In this document: positions 33,798-42,176 of the stretch, piece after piece | Layout of the letters: every line of letters starts with the position of its first letter | How positions within the stretch are numbered: position 1 is the first letter of the stretch | Assembly (NCBI RefSeq): GCF_052118625.1 | Contig: NZ_JBQKGW010000013.1 | Coordinates: 1 to 64,000, forward strand | DNA: 64,000 nt | Source of the DNA: Porcincola sp945869225 | GTDB taxonomy: Bacteria > Bacillota > Clostridia > Lachnospirales > Lachnospiraceae | Direction: 5' to 3' | The notes under the pieces: generated by a model | The model's database searches: none | Seen by the model: only the letters and a program-made list of their open reading frames with translations | Told to the model about the DNA's origin: nothing | Program-made: the position numbers and the translations under genes

Positions 33798-33957
33798 TAC
33801 GGAATAAGAAGCACTAATCCATAACGATATTGGAAAACATTCGACCGAAAATGATACAATTTAACATTTCCAGAATGTGCGCATGAAAAAAGGGTGCAAG
33901 GTCGAAAAAAAGGGTGCATTGTGGATTTGAAAAAAGATATAGTTGGAAGGAAAATAC

Positions 33958-35670
33958 ATGTATAGGCTAATGTTGATACCGGGAATAATTGTCACTGTAT
34001 TAGGAGTGCTTGCACTCTTAGGTGGTGCGGGAGGTGCGAGTCTGGTTTTTATTATTCCTGGCGTGCTTCTTATTTTTATTGCTGAAAAGAAGAAAAAGAA
34101 AGCCAGAACAATTGTACCATTGAATAATGAAGTACCGCTATCTGAGCCGAAATCTATAGATAGCCACGATGTAGTAAGCCAAACCATTCAGTCAACCACG
34201 TCGGAGAAAAGCTCTCCGATTAAGGATAACTTATCAATGTCAGAATCAGAGAATGATATTGATGAATACATAAAGAGATTAACAGAATCTACGCGAAAAA
34301 AGATAATTCAGTCTGTTCCTGCTGGAAATACATATATTGATTCTTTAAAGGATGTGTTCTTTGCTGTTGATGTTGAGACTACAGGGTTAAGTCCCGAAAG
34401 AAACAGAATCATCGAAATTGCTGCTGTAAAATTTGAGAATGGTGTCCCCGTCGATTCATATTCTACGTTGGTGGCTTCTGTCAAGCACATTCCTGAAGCT
34501 GCATCGAGAGTAAATGGTATTACTGATGAAGATCTGGAAATCTATGGCGAAGATGAGATTTCTGCATATGATCAATTCACAGATTTTTTAGGGCAGGATA
34601 CTCTTGCGGGGAATATCTGTATGGTAGCTCACAATGCCTCATTTGACATGGCATTTATCATTAATTCGTTGAAACGGCTCAAGTATAACGAGGATGTAAC
34701 TTTACGGTATTTTGATACTCTGGCTCTTTCCAGAAAATATCTTACTCTTCCGAACTATAAGCAACCAACAGTAGCTGATTTCTATGGAATAGTAAATGAT
34801 GATGAGCACCGTGCTGAAGGCGATGCCCTAACTTGTGGTAAGATCCTTGTACAACTATTGGAAAACATGAAGGATGAAGCTGAGCGTGGTCGTATTGCAC
34901 GAGAGAACTCTCTACCCACAGACGAAGAACGTGAAATTTGTGCATACATCAAAAAAGTTCTTATGGATGCGGGAAAAGATACTGCAAGACTTCGTTTTGA
35001 AAAGAAAAGCGGAGGGACTATCAAGGCAAAATATCCATACGGTTTTACCAGCTTTAAGATACTTAAGAATAAGCCGATGTACTTTACCTTTGATAAGTCT
35101 GACTATGTTCATTGTGAATTGGAAACAAAGGATACGGATTATCACAATGGGGAAGCAAATTCGGTTCGTGTAAATCTGAAACATCCAAAGCAAATTGAGC
35201 TTCTGGAAGGTTCTATTGTGAAGGCCTATAAGCGCGATGGGAAAAACATTACAGATTTCTATCATCATACCAGATGGGTGCAGCAAGATGCCGACTATAC
35301 CTTTCAAATCGTTGACAATGAAGTCGAATCTCTGGTTGCTGCCTGTATAAACAGGGCGGACAAAAAGGCAGACCAAAAAGCTGCACATGAAGCAGAGAAA
35401 GCCGCTATTGAAAAAGAAAAGGAAGAACGCCGACTTGCGAGAAAACTTCGGGCGGAGAAAGCAGAAAAGCATCCTGAACCTATAACAAAGAGCAAAGGCC
35501 GAAAAATAGGAAGATATGATGATAACATGATTCTTCTTCAAGAATATGAAAGCGTTACATCTGCTTCTATAGCAGTAGGTATTAGCCAAAAGAGTATTCG
35601 TGATGCGGCTTCCGGCAGGCAAAAGCATGCAGCTGGATATGTTTGGAGATATTTGGATTCGAACGCGTAA
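33958..35670 (+). CDS. Membrane-anchored DEDDh exonuclease with NUMOD-like C-terminus
   Basis: A 570-aa protein, AT-rich compared with its neighbours. Two N-terminal helices (about 5-22 and 27-43) end in a Lys-rich stop. A linker leads to a DnaQ/PolC-type 3'-5' exonuclease (about 130-300) with motifs VFFAVDVETTGLSPERNRII (ExoI DxE), VAHNASFDMAFI (ExoII) and 'HRAEGDALTCGKIL' (ExoIII H-x4-D). Residues ~300-450 are unrecognised. A charged helix rich in Lys/Glu/Ala (~450-505) precedes a C-terminal ~50 residues (LQEYESVTSASIAVGISQKS, 'GYVWRYLD') resembling the NUMOD1 DNA-binding motif of homing endonucleases. GGAAGG lies 7 nt before the ATG. It may cut DNA or RNA at the membrane; a defence role is only an inference from context. 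Confidence 0.78.
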   Translation: MYRLMLIPGIIVTVLGVLALLGGAGGASLVFIIPGVLLIFIAEKKKKKARTIVPLNNEVPLSEPKSIDSHDVVSQTIQSTTSEKSSPIKDNLSMSESENDIDEYIKRLTESTRKKIIQSVPAGNTYIDSLKDVFFAVDVETTGLSPERNRIIEIAAVKFENGVPVDSYSTLVASVKHIPEAASRVNGITDEDLEIYGEDEISAYDQFTDFLGQDTLAGNICMVAHNASFDMAFIINSLKRLKYNEDVTLRYFDTLALSRKYLTLPNYKQPTVADFYGIVNDDEHRAEGDALTCGKILVQLLENMKDEAERGRIARENSLPTDEEREICAYIKKVLMDAGKDTARLRFEKKSGGTIKAKYPYGFTSFKILKNKPMYFTFDKSDYVHCELETKDTDYHNGEANSVRVNLKHPKQIELLEGSIVKAYKRDGKNITDFYHHTRWVQQDADYTFQIVDNEVESLVAACINRADKKADQKAAHEAEKAAIEKEKEERRLARKLRAEKAEKHPEPITKSKGRKIGRYDDNMILLQEYESVTSASIAVGISQKSIRDAASGRQKHAAGYVWRYLDSNA

Positions 35671-35694
35671 GATAATGATTTGAGATCCTATTGC

Positions 35695-35754
35695 TTGAAG
35701 ACCGGAGAAACAAATTGATATAATACGCCACCTACAGGCTATCGTAGGTGGCGT
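35695..35754 (+). promoter_or_regulatory. Promoter-like boxes with an immediate 11-bp hairpin
   Basis: TTGAAG (35695-35700), an 18-bp spacer and TATAAT (35719-35724) are followed at once by a perfect stem ACGCCACCTAC/GTAGGTGGCGT (35725-35735 with 35744-35754, 8-nt loop) and TTCATTAACCTTTT. Either it is a terminator for the exonuclease gene with a weak T tract, or the start of a short transcript or an operator. Confidence 0.45.
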
Positions 35755-35782
35755 TCATTAACCTTTTGATTCAGGTTGTCTT

Positions 35783-36227
35783 TTAGACCTTGATTTCCAT
35801 TCCATTTCTGAATGTTACCCGGATGTCTTCCTTGCTGTAAACTGTGATAAAATCAACGAGGCTCTGGAACTGGGTGGCGTCGAACTCTGTCACGAGACTC
35901 TTCTTTTTCTCATGCGTATCGAGAAATTGCCGGATAGATGAACTATGCAGTCCATGATATTCTTTGAATTCTGTGATATCTTCCGCTGTAATGGAATCAT
36001 GGTCGAAAACAAGAGCATCATCGGTGTCCTGGGCAAAGATATCATGGAAGACAGTTTTCATTTCCTCAGCGCTGTTTGAGATACCTGGACAGCAGGTCAA
36101 CATTTGTCGTGGCCCGCTCGTACTTCCTGTTGAAGATGGCGTACAGAAAGATGCCGCCTTTCAGGACAAAATGGCCGGCATACGGAGATACCGAGATCCG
36201 ACAATTCAGGGCGTTTTGCCCTGGATC
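35783..36227 (-). pseudogene. AbiEii-like toxin fragment joined to a serine-recombinase tail
   Basis: Reading on the minus strand, 36227-36066 encodes SPYAGHFVLKGGIFLYAIFN and KYERATTNVDLLSRYL, the nucleotidyltransferase core of AbiEii/AbiGii-type toxins, then stops. An overlapping frame (36103-35783) resumes the AbiEii pattern (EEMKTVFHDIFAQDTDDALV, FDHDSITAEDITEFKEYHG). It then changes to TEFDATQFQSLVDFITVYSK with DIRVTFRNGMEIKV, the typical C-terminal tail of large serine recombinases. At least two rearrangements are implied. The 5' side is cut by the IS21 element at 36228. Confidence 0.65.
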
Positions 36228-36321
36228 TGATTATTCCGGGCGATCAGCCCATGCGCTGAAGCGCGTTCAGCGCACGGGAATCGCCGTTTAGCAAAGTCCG
36301 GCCGCAGTTCAACCCAGGCCG

Positions 36322-37062
36322 TCAGGCATGGGATAAGTACTGCCGCATGTTTACGTCGCCGGTTTCCACCCAGGTGGTGTTGTGTGCGAAGCGCTCCACG
36401 ATAGATTCGGCATAGGTTCCGCCGCGAAGGCGCTTCACCCAGTCCTCGCGCTTGTAAAGCGTGCAGAAGATCGTGGATGTGCTGTCAAAGCGGCGCTCTG
36501 TCAGTTCCAAAAGGAATTCGACATCTGCCTTGGACAGTTCCGGCATGAGCCATTCATCCAGGACGAGCACCTTGAAAGCTGCATACTTGTTCAACACTTT
36601 GTTCTTGCCGCCGGGAAGCACCGACTTCTCAGCGTATTCTTCCAGGAGATCCGGGAGCCGGATGTATCTGGTCTTATGCTGATTTCGACAGGCTTCTTTT
36701 GCCATTGCACAGCCAAGGAAGGTCTTGCCGGAGCTGGGATATCCCTGGAATACGATGCTTCGGCAGTCGTCGACGAACCGACAGCTAGCCAGATCGGCGA
36801 TAATGCCTCGGTTGAGGGGACGCTTGTCGATATACAGGATGTCATGGATATCGGCTTTCGGAAGGCGGAATTTCGCGTTCTTGATCAGCCTCCGTACCTT
36901 GTCGTTGTATTTCCTCTGATAGACACCGTCTGTCAGCAGCTGGAAACGGTCGTCAAACGGAAGTGCCAGCGTCTGCGGATCCTGCTGTTGTATTTCGAGT
37001 TCCTCTATGAATTCGCCGATATTCAGAACACGGAGCTTTCTTCTGGTCTCATCATTCAGCAT
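36322..37062 (-). CDS. istB: IS21 helper ATPase IstB
   Basis: A 246-aa AAA+ protein that helps the IS21 transposase choose and commit to target DNA. Walker A is FQGYPSSGKTFLGCAMAKEA, Walker B is KVLVLDEWLMP, and the typical IstB Lys-rich N-terminal helix region (DKVRRLIKNAKFRLPKADIH) is present. Its start overlaps the istA stop by 11 nt, as usual in IS21 elements. The protein appears intact. Confidence 0.95.
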   Translation of the reverse strand: MLNDETRRKLRVLNIGEFIEELEIQQQDPQTLALPFDDRFQLLTDGVYQRKYNDKVRRLIKNAKFRLPKADIHDILYIDKRPLNRGIIADLASCRFVDDCRSIVFQGYPSSGKTFLGCAMAKEACRNQHKTRYIRLPDLLEEYAEKSVLPGGKNKVLNKYAAFKVLVLDEWLMPELSKADVEFLLELTERRFDSTSTIFCTLYKREDWVKRLRGGTYAESIVERFAHNTTWVETGDVNMRQYLSHA

Positions 37063-38632
37063 CAGGATCGCCTCCCTTCCGGTAGTAGTCGCTGCCGCGC
37101 AGATAACCCATGGAGGAGTCGTCGGTGGAGGATTCGGATTCCAGCTGCTCTTTGTAAGTGATGTCTTGATTCGCCGTCAGGATTGCTTTAAGGTGATGGT
37201 AACGGGGCACCTTAATCCCTCTGCTGATGGCAAGCTCACAGGCGGTTTCCAGACGGGCATCTGTATACGTCCTGCTGAGACGGAGAACGGCGAGACAGGG
37301 ATTATAGCCCTGTTCTTTTATGCTGACACTGCCGAAGATCCGGTCGATGACCTGCCGGGTATATTTCCCAACTGAACTCGCCCAGTTCCGGATCCGTTCG
37401 TCATCCCACTGGACGATGTTCCGGAATGCCGGCGGCATGTCTTCCGGGTGTGTGGAGTACTTGTTCTTCATATAGTTCGGAAAACGGTTGTGTGTTGTCA
37501 GACGCTCGCCTTTGTAATAGATCTCCACGAAGCGGTCTGTGATCTTCAGGTCAACCTTCTTTTTCACGTACTGATACGGACAGGAATACCGATTCTTCTT
37601 GTACACGACATGGAAGTCGAGGTTGACAGCCCTGCCATAGACCCACTCGGCAATCTCATAAGGGACATCTGGAAGCGGGCGGAGGAATTCCTTTTCTTCC
37701 TGAAGCACCTCATAACGGCTGCCTTCGCGCTTCTGGAAAGCCTCATGGTTGAACTTATAGAGCTTGTCTGCAACTCCTTTCCCGAGTTCCGCGAAGGAGT
37801 AGTACACGTCATTCCTGCACCGGGCGATGATGGCGGTGGCGATCTTACCGACAGTGCCTTCTACAGAAGGCTTCTGCTTCGGCTTTCTGACACCAGCGGG
37901 CATGATCGCCGTCATGTAATGTGAACCCAGGGCCGCATAATCATCAGTCAGGATGATCTCTCCTTCCTTGGGATGAGATACGACACCGGTCTTAAGGTTG
38001 TCGCACACGGTCCGTACCGGAGCGCCGCCAAAGTATTCATACATGCGGATATGACACCGGATAAAGGTGTCCATCTTCATGTCCAGGCACGGCTCAACGT
38101 AAGAATACTGGCTGTAGGGGAGCGTTCCGACGAACAGGTAGACCGTGATCAGTTCGCCGGTGTTCATGTCCACGTAGTGCATAGTCGGACCGGACCAGTC
38201 GACTTCCGCTCGCTCTCCGGGCTTGTGTTCGAGATGGTTGGTGAGGCGGTTTGCGACGGTGAATTCGGCATACCCTTCGTTGAACTTTGTCTTGCCCATG
38301 GGGATCTCGCCGTTACGTTCGCAGCGTTCGATGTATTCCTCATGGAGAAGCTTGAGGGTGACACCTACGCGTTTCAGTTCCTGATGTACATGCTCGTAGT
38401 CAGGATCACCGTACATGGTCTCGTTCGCGAACTTTTCCGGATAGAAGATGCGATAGACCTCTGTTTCCTCAAGGGCGCGGACATCGTCGTAACGAATGCC
38501 CTTCTCGTCAGCGATGTTGAAGACTTCACTGACGGAATGCCTTGAGATGTGTCTGGTGGATGCGATCGTACTTCGTGACAATCCGGCATCCCGAAGCTCC
38601 ATGATGAGCTTCACGTTGATTTTTCTGGCCAT
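37052..38632 (-). CDS. istA: IS21 transposase IstA
   Basis: A 526-aa DDE transposase. An N-terminal HTH (KLIMELRDAGLSRSTIASTR) is followed by the integrase core: first Asp in AEVDWSGPTMHYVDM, second in VRTVCDNLKTGV, and Glu in KPKQKPSVEGTVGKIATAII. A C-terminal Mu-type beta region follows. GGGAGG lies ~9 nt before the start at 38632. It is full length, so the element may be active. Confidence 0.95.
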   Translation of the reverse strand: MARKINVKLIMELRDAGLSRSTIASTRHISRHSVSEVFNIADEKGIRYDDVRALEETEVYRIFYPEKFANETMYGDPDYEHVHQELKRVGVTLKLLHEEYIERCERNGEIPMGKTKFNEGYAEFTVANRLTNHLEHKPGERAEVDWSGPTMHYVDMNTGELITVYLFVGTLPYSQYSYVEPCLDMKMDTFIRCHIRMYEYFGGAPVRTVCDNLKTGVVSHPKEGEIILTDDYAALGSHYMTAIMPAGVRKPKQKPSVEGTVGKIATAIIARCRNDVYYSFAELGKGVADKLYKFNHEAFQKREGSRYEVLQEEKEFLRPLPDVPYEIAEWVYGRAVNLDFHVVYKKNRYSCPYQYVKKKVDLKITDRFVEIYYKGERLTTHNRFPNYMKNKYSTHPEDMPPAFRNIVQWDDERIRNWASSVGKYTRQVIDRIFGSVSIKEQGYNPCLAVLRLSRTYTDARLETACELAISRGIKVPRYHHLKAILTANQDITYKEQLESESSTDDSSMGYLRGSDYYRKGGDPDAE

Positions 38633-38918
38633 TCTTCTGGCCTCCCTTCGTTAGATTTGGAGCGATACTCCTGGTGTAATTCTAACGAAGGAAAAAGCAA
38701 AAAGAACAAGAGTTAACAGGTGTGCTGACCGGCGGCCAGCATGGGCTGAACCGCGGATCGTATCAAATGGGCTGAAGCGCGGTCAGGCTGCGCTGAACTG
38801 CGGCCGGGGTGGGCCGGAGGCCCGGAATAATCACTGGATCTACAGCTACTGGGTTTGAGCAGGCGGCAGCTACGGGTAAAGGCTCCGCTGCAAGAAAATA
38901 TTCCGAATAAATGGATAG

Positions 38919-39098
38919 ATGAAAAAAATAGACCAAAGAACAACGATCAGGGAAAACGGAATTCCTTTTGCCCTTACACTGGATGTACCAAACAAAACGA
39001 CCGCTGCCGCAATCGAAGAGGGAAGGCGTATTGCTTACGACAGTAGTGTGAAAGGTTATAGCAATATGGACGATCTTAAGTCGGCACTGGAAGAATGA
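38919..39098 (+). pseudogene. RelB/DinJ-type antitoxin remnant
   Basis: A 59-codon frame reads MKKIDQRTTIRENGIPFALT, then LDVPN and RRIAYDSSVKGYSNMDDL. That is the C-terminal half of DinJ/RelB antitoxins (about 85-95 aa), joined to a few residues of unclear origin. The N-terminal ribbon-helix-helix DNA-binding part is missing and an in-frame TAG lies directly upstream. It overlaps the toxin fragment by 4 nt (ATGA), as in intact pairs. Confidence 0.7.
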
Positions 39099-39157
39099 AG
39101 TACGAAGTAAAGTTTACAAATCAGTTTAAGAAGGATCTGAAACTGGCGAAAAAATAG
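39095..39157 (+). pseudogene. YafQ/RelE-type toxin N-terminal fragment
   Basis: Twenty codons, MKYEVKFTNQFKKDLKLAKK, then TAG. They match the start of YafQ-family mRNA-interferase toxins (~90 aa), which normally continue past the second lysine pair. The catalytic histidines are gone, so the pair is inactive. Confidence 0.7.
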
Positions 39158-39201
39158 AACAAGAATATGGAGAAGCGGACTTATTGTAGGAGGAGGAATA
39201 A

Positions 39202-39720
39202 ATGACTGACGAACAGTACGCACAGGCTGAGTCCTTCTGGACTCGAAAAGATGAAACCGAAAAGAAGCTGGATGATGATGCTCTGTATAGCTGGATAGAC
39301 GAGTTCTTATCGTCCCATAAGGTTCTTGCCCTGGCAACTGCCGCGAAGGATTGTATTCGCTGCACGCCGCTTGAGTACAGTTGGTATGCGGGAGCACTTT
39401 GGATCTTCACCGAAGGCGGGCTCAAGTTCAAAGCTTTGAAGGAGAATAAGCGTATCGCGGCAGCGGTCTTCGAGACGGGCGCGTCCTTTGGCGGACTTAG
39501 GTCACTGCAGATCGAAGGAACAGCGGAGCTTGTCGGGCTGTTCTCCGATGAATATAAGAATGCCGCGGAGTTCAGAAAGATACCGATGGAAACATTGAAG
39601 AAACTCGAAGAGCCTATGTGGCTTTTGAAGATCATACCAACAGAGATCACCTGCCTGAATTCAGATTTCAAGAAAGACGGATTTGGCAGCAGGCAGATAT
39701 GGAAGAGGTGTCATTCATGA
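39202..39720 (+). CDS. Pyridoxamine 5'-phosphate oxidase family protein
   Basis: A 172-aa FMN-binding split-barrel protein. An N-terminal helix (EQYAQAESFWTRKDE) precedes the barrel: VLALATAAKDCIRCTPLEYS, WYAGALWIFTEGGLKFKAL, 'KRIAAAVFE' and GGLRSLQIEGTAELVG, followed by SDEYKNAAEFRKIP. GGAGGAGG lies 7 nt upstream. Its stop overlaps the Fic remnant start by 4 nt. The reaction is unknown, probably reduction by FMN or F420-like cofactor. Confidence 0.88.
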   Translation: MTDEQYAQAESFWTRKDETEKKLDDDALYSWIDEFLSSHKVLALATAAKDCIRCTPLEYSWYAGALWIFTEGGLKFKALKENKRIAAAVFETGASFGGLRSLQIEGTAELVGLFSDEYKNAAEFRKIPMETLKKLEEPMWLLKIIPTEITCLNSDFKKDGFGSRQIWKRCHS

Positions 39721-39920
39721 ATGAGTATAAACCGCCATTTCACATGACGGATAAGACAACCAATCTTGTGGGAGATATCAGCGAGCAGATCGGCAGGATC
39801 AAAGTGCTATCGCATGGCAATCTGAATCCGGCATTAGCACAAGGAGTTATCGAAATGACAATTCCCGACAAGCCTAACAGCCGAAATCAGAGGTACAGGA
39901 GAAAGCAACTTGATCGGTGA
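39717..39920 (+). pseudogene. Fic family protein remnant, middle deleted
   Basis: A 67-codon open frame. The N-terminal ~30 residues (NEYKPPFHMTDKTTNLVGDI, SEQIGRI) match the start of Fic adenylyltransferase-family proteins (~330 aa). The end (QGVIEMTIPDKPNSRNQRYR) matches their conserved C-terminal winged-helix tail. The Fic core with HPFxxGNGR is absent. The join lies around SHGNLNPALAQ and keeps the frame open. Translation is coupled to the preceding gene. Confidence 0.72.
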
Positions 39921-40044
39921 CCGACCAAGATAAGCGACCAAGATGCCGACCAAGTTAACGGCATACTGGGCCTAGAACTTGAATAGCTCCTTAGAGGGCA
40001 TGAATCCTGAGTGGGATTTTGGAAATATGACAGAAACGGGTAGT

Positions 40045-41265
40045 ATGAAAATATTTTCACAGTATAAAGGTTTGGGAAGAGGGAACTTCATCCTTTTCGT
40101 TGGAAAGATCGTAACGAATCTTGGCGCAATGATATGGCCAATGATGACATTGATACTAAATAGGAAGCTGGGACTTGATGCAACGCAGACAGCACTGTTT
40201 TTTATAATAACCGGATTTATGTTTTTACCTGCAAATATATGGGGCGGACAGCTTGCAGACAGATTCAGTAAAAAAAAGATAATCATATTGTGTGACGTCG
40301 TTTCGATTGTATCGTTTGTAATAAGCGGTTTTCTCCCACTCACTTTGTATACGCTATGTGTGACCCTGACAGGTGCTTTTTTTCAGACACTGGAAGGACC
40401 TGTATATCAGGCTATGGTGGCAGATATCACTCCATCAGATAAAAGAGAACAAGCATTTTCACTGCTTTACATGGGCGGGAACATTGGACTGATACTGTCG
40501 CCAACCATTGCAGGAATACTTTTTAATCATTATCTCTGGCTCTGCTTTGTAATAAGTGGAGTGTCTATATCGGTATCAACAGTCCTGATCGCTTTCTTTA
40601 TAAAGGATACAACGGAACGAATAAGAAAAGAATCCAGGGAAGAGGTTAAGGGACAGGATGGGAATATTTTAAGGGTTGTAAAAAACAGTGCAACTCTGAT
40701 TCTTTTTCTGATTGCCATGAGTTTTTATCAGGGGGCTTATTCCCAATTCAGTTATCTGATGCCGCTTGATATCTCAAAGGCATATCCTGAGAATGGATCC
40801 ATTATTTATGGAACAGTGACCAGCCTGAACTGTATCATTGTAGTGGTACTTACACCTGTAATAACAATGGCTATGGAAAAAGTGGCTATGACAAAGAAAT
40901 ATCTGCTTGGAATCATCCTGCAGGCATTGAGCTTTGGAGCATTTGCGCTTTCATTTGGAGTGATTGCGGGATATTATGTCTCAATAACACTTTTTACGCT
41001 GGGAGAGATACTGACGACGATCGTAACGGGGGCATTTCTTGCGGACAGGGTTTCAGCAAATTTTAGAGGAAGAATATATGGCATAACCAGCTTTTCAGCA
41101 GCTTTTATGACGGGGATCGTGGAGTGGAACAGCGGATGGCTGTTTGATCATTATGGTTCTGCACCGGCATGGATTTTTTCTGTTGCAATGACGATGATCG
41201 CTGTGATTGCTTCGTTTGTTCTGGTGTTTACTGATAAGAGAGAGTACGGTGAGTTGTACAAGTGA
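40045..41265 (+). CDS. MFS family transporter
   Basis: A 406-aa membrane protein with twelve predicted helices. The MFS loop 2-3 signature appears as GGQLADRFSKKKIIIL and the loop 8-9 equivalent is weaker. It resembles drug/solute efflux transporters of Firmicutes (MDR-type), with the substrate unknown. The start is uncertain: ATGs at 40000 and 40027 are in frame and none has a strong RBS. 40045 is chosen because the conserved N-terminus follows at once. The gene is AT-richer than the core genome and ends at a terminator. Confidence 0.85.
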   Translation: MKIFSQYKGLGRGNFILFVGKIVTNLGAMIWPMMTLILNRKLGLDATQTALFFIITGFMFLPANIWGGQLADRFSKKKIIILCDVVSIVSFVISGFLPLTLYTLCVTLTGAFFQTLEGPVYQAMVADITPSDKREQAFSLLYMGGNIGLILSPTIAGILFNHYLWLCFVISGVSISVSTVLIAFFIKDTTERIRKESREEVKGQDGNILRVVKNSATLILFLIAMSFYQGAYSQFSYLMPLDISKAYPENGSIIYGTVTSLNCIIVVVLTPVITMAMEKVAMTKKYLLGIILQALSFGAFALSFGVIAGYYVSITLFTLGEILTTIVTGAFLADRVSANFRGRIYGITSFSAAFMTGIVEWNSGWLFDHYGSAPAWIFSVAMTMIAVIASFVLVFTDKREYGELYK

Positions 41266-41300
41266 TTGCTGCAGGTCCATACACTGGTGAGCCATTTCTG

Positions 41301-41342
41301 CGGCACCCGTCTTTTCCAAAGGAGAGGCGGGTGCCGATTTTT
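41301..41342 (+). terminator. Rho-independent terminator
   Basis: Stem CGGCACCCG/CGGGTGCCG with an 18-nt loop that can pair internally, followed by ATTTTT. It lies between the convergent MFS and DUF4097 genes. Confidence 0.85.
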
Positions 41343-41396
41343 GAAGATAGGAAACCTGGTCAGGTATGACAGTGTATGAAATTCGGTCAAGTGCAG

Positions 41397-42176
41397 TTAG
41401 TTCTCTATTTCGATATCACCGGACTGTGTCCGTATTTTCAGAACCTTTTGACCGCTGCCGATGGTGATCTGGTTTTCGGCTCCGTTCGTCGTGCTGTATG
41501 AGGTGTCTCCGATGGTGATATCACCGGATGAGGTCGAGGGATATATCGTGTAGTTTTTTATGCTGTCATCCAAATTGACAATAAGGTCTCCGTTTTCACT
41601 GCTCAGGTCTGACTGCTCAAAGCTTACGTGTTCCATACCGATATTTCCGTTGTCTGTGGAGGCTTTCAGGACGGAGCCATGACACTTTTCCAGCGAGAGA
41701 TCTCCGTTTTCACTTGTCAGTGTCAGACTTTTTACCGTGATCGTATCGTTCGGCTCGATACAAATATCACCATTGCTGGTGTCCAGGGAAACATCCTGCA
41801 GCGCTTTCAGATCGGACGGAACAGTAACCGTCAGTATTCCGCCGGTTCTGTCGGATCTGTTTCCGCTGTTGCGGACAGTCAGGATGCCGTCTGCCGTTTC
41901 GGCGGTGGGAACGGCATCTTTCGGACCTGTATAGGTCATTTTATATTCTGTCCCTGTTTCAATCTGAATGTCATCATTCTGCAGACGGATCTGAAGTCCG
42001 GTGAAGGATTCCAGTTTTTTTGTTGTCTCCGTGTTGTTTTTCCCCTGGAAGTAAAAAGAAAAGTTATGATCTGAATGTGAAAAGACAGGTTTCCCCACAT
42101 GCCACAGCGTTCCCAGGATGATTGCAGCTGCGGTGGCCAGTGACATCAGGATCAGGTAGATGTTTCGTTTCTTCAT
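41397..42176 (-). CDS. DUF4097-type beta-helix membrane protein
   Basis: A 259-aa protein. One N-terminal transmembrane helix (about 5-25) anchors a long extracytoplasmic repeat region: 'LDTSNGDI', 'LTSENGDLSLEK', 'ASTDNGNIGME', 'LSSENGDLIVNL' and 'STSSGDITIGD'. These are rungs of the adhesin-like DUF4097 beta-helix. GAGGAGG lies 7 nt before the start, which overlaps the upstream gene by 4 nt. With the PadR and permease-prefix genes it forms a known three-gene cassette probably sensing envelope stress. Confidence 0.85.
   Translation of the reverse strand: MKKRNIYLILMSLATAAAIILGTLWHVGKPVFSHSDHNFSFYFQGKNNTETTKKLESFTGLQIRLQNDDIQIETGTEYKMTYTGPKDAVPTAETADGILTVRNSGNRSDRTGGILTVTVPSDLKALQDVSLDTSNGDICIEPNDTITVKSLTLTSENGDLSLEKCHGSVLKASTDNGNIGMEHVSFEQSDLSSENGDLIVNLDDSIKNYTIYPSTSSGDITIGDTSYSTTNGAENQITIGSGQKVLKIRTQSGDIEIEN

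Larger units (their letters stand above)
36228..38833 (-). mobile_element. Complete IS21-family insertion sequence
   Basis: A 2606-bp element carrying istA and istB. It is bounded by inverted repeats TGATTATTCCGGGC (36228-36241) and its reverse complement at 38820-38833. A perfect 7-bp direct repeat CTGGATC flanks it (36221-36227 and 38834-38840), a normal IS21 target duplication. Subterminal copies of a GGGCTGAA-x-GCGG motif at 38743-38756, 38769-38782 and 38790-38803, with matching copies at the left end, are likely transposase binding sites. Intact ends and genes suggest recent insertion. Confidence 0.93.
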
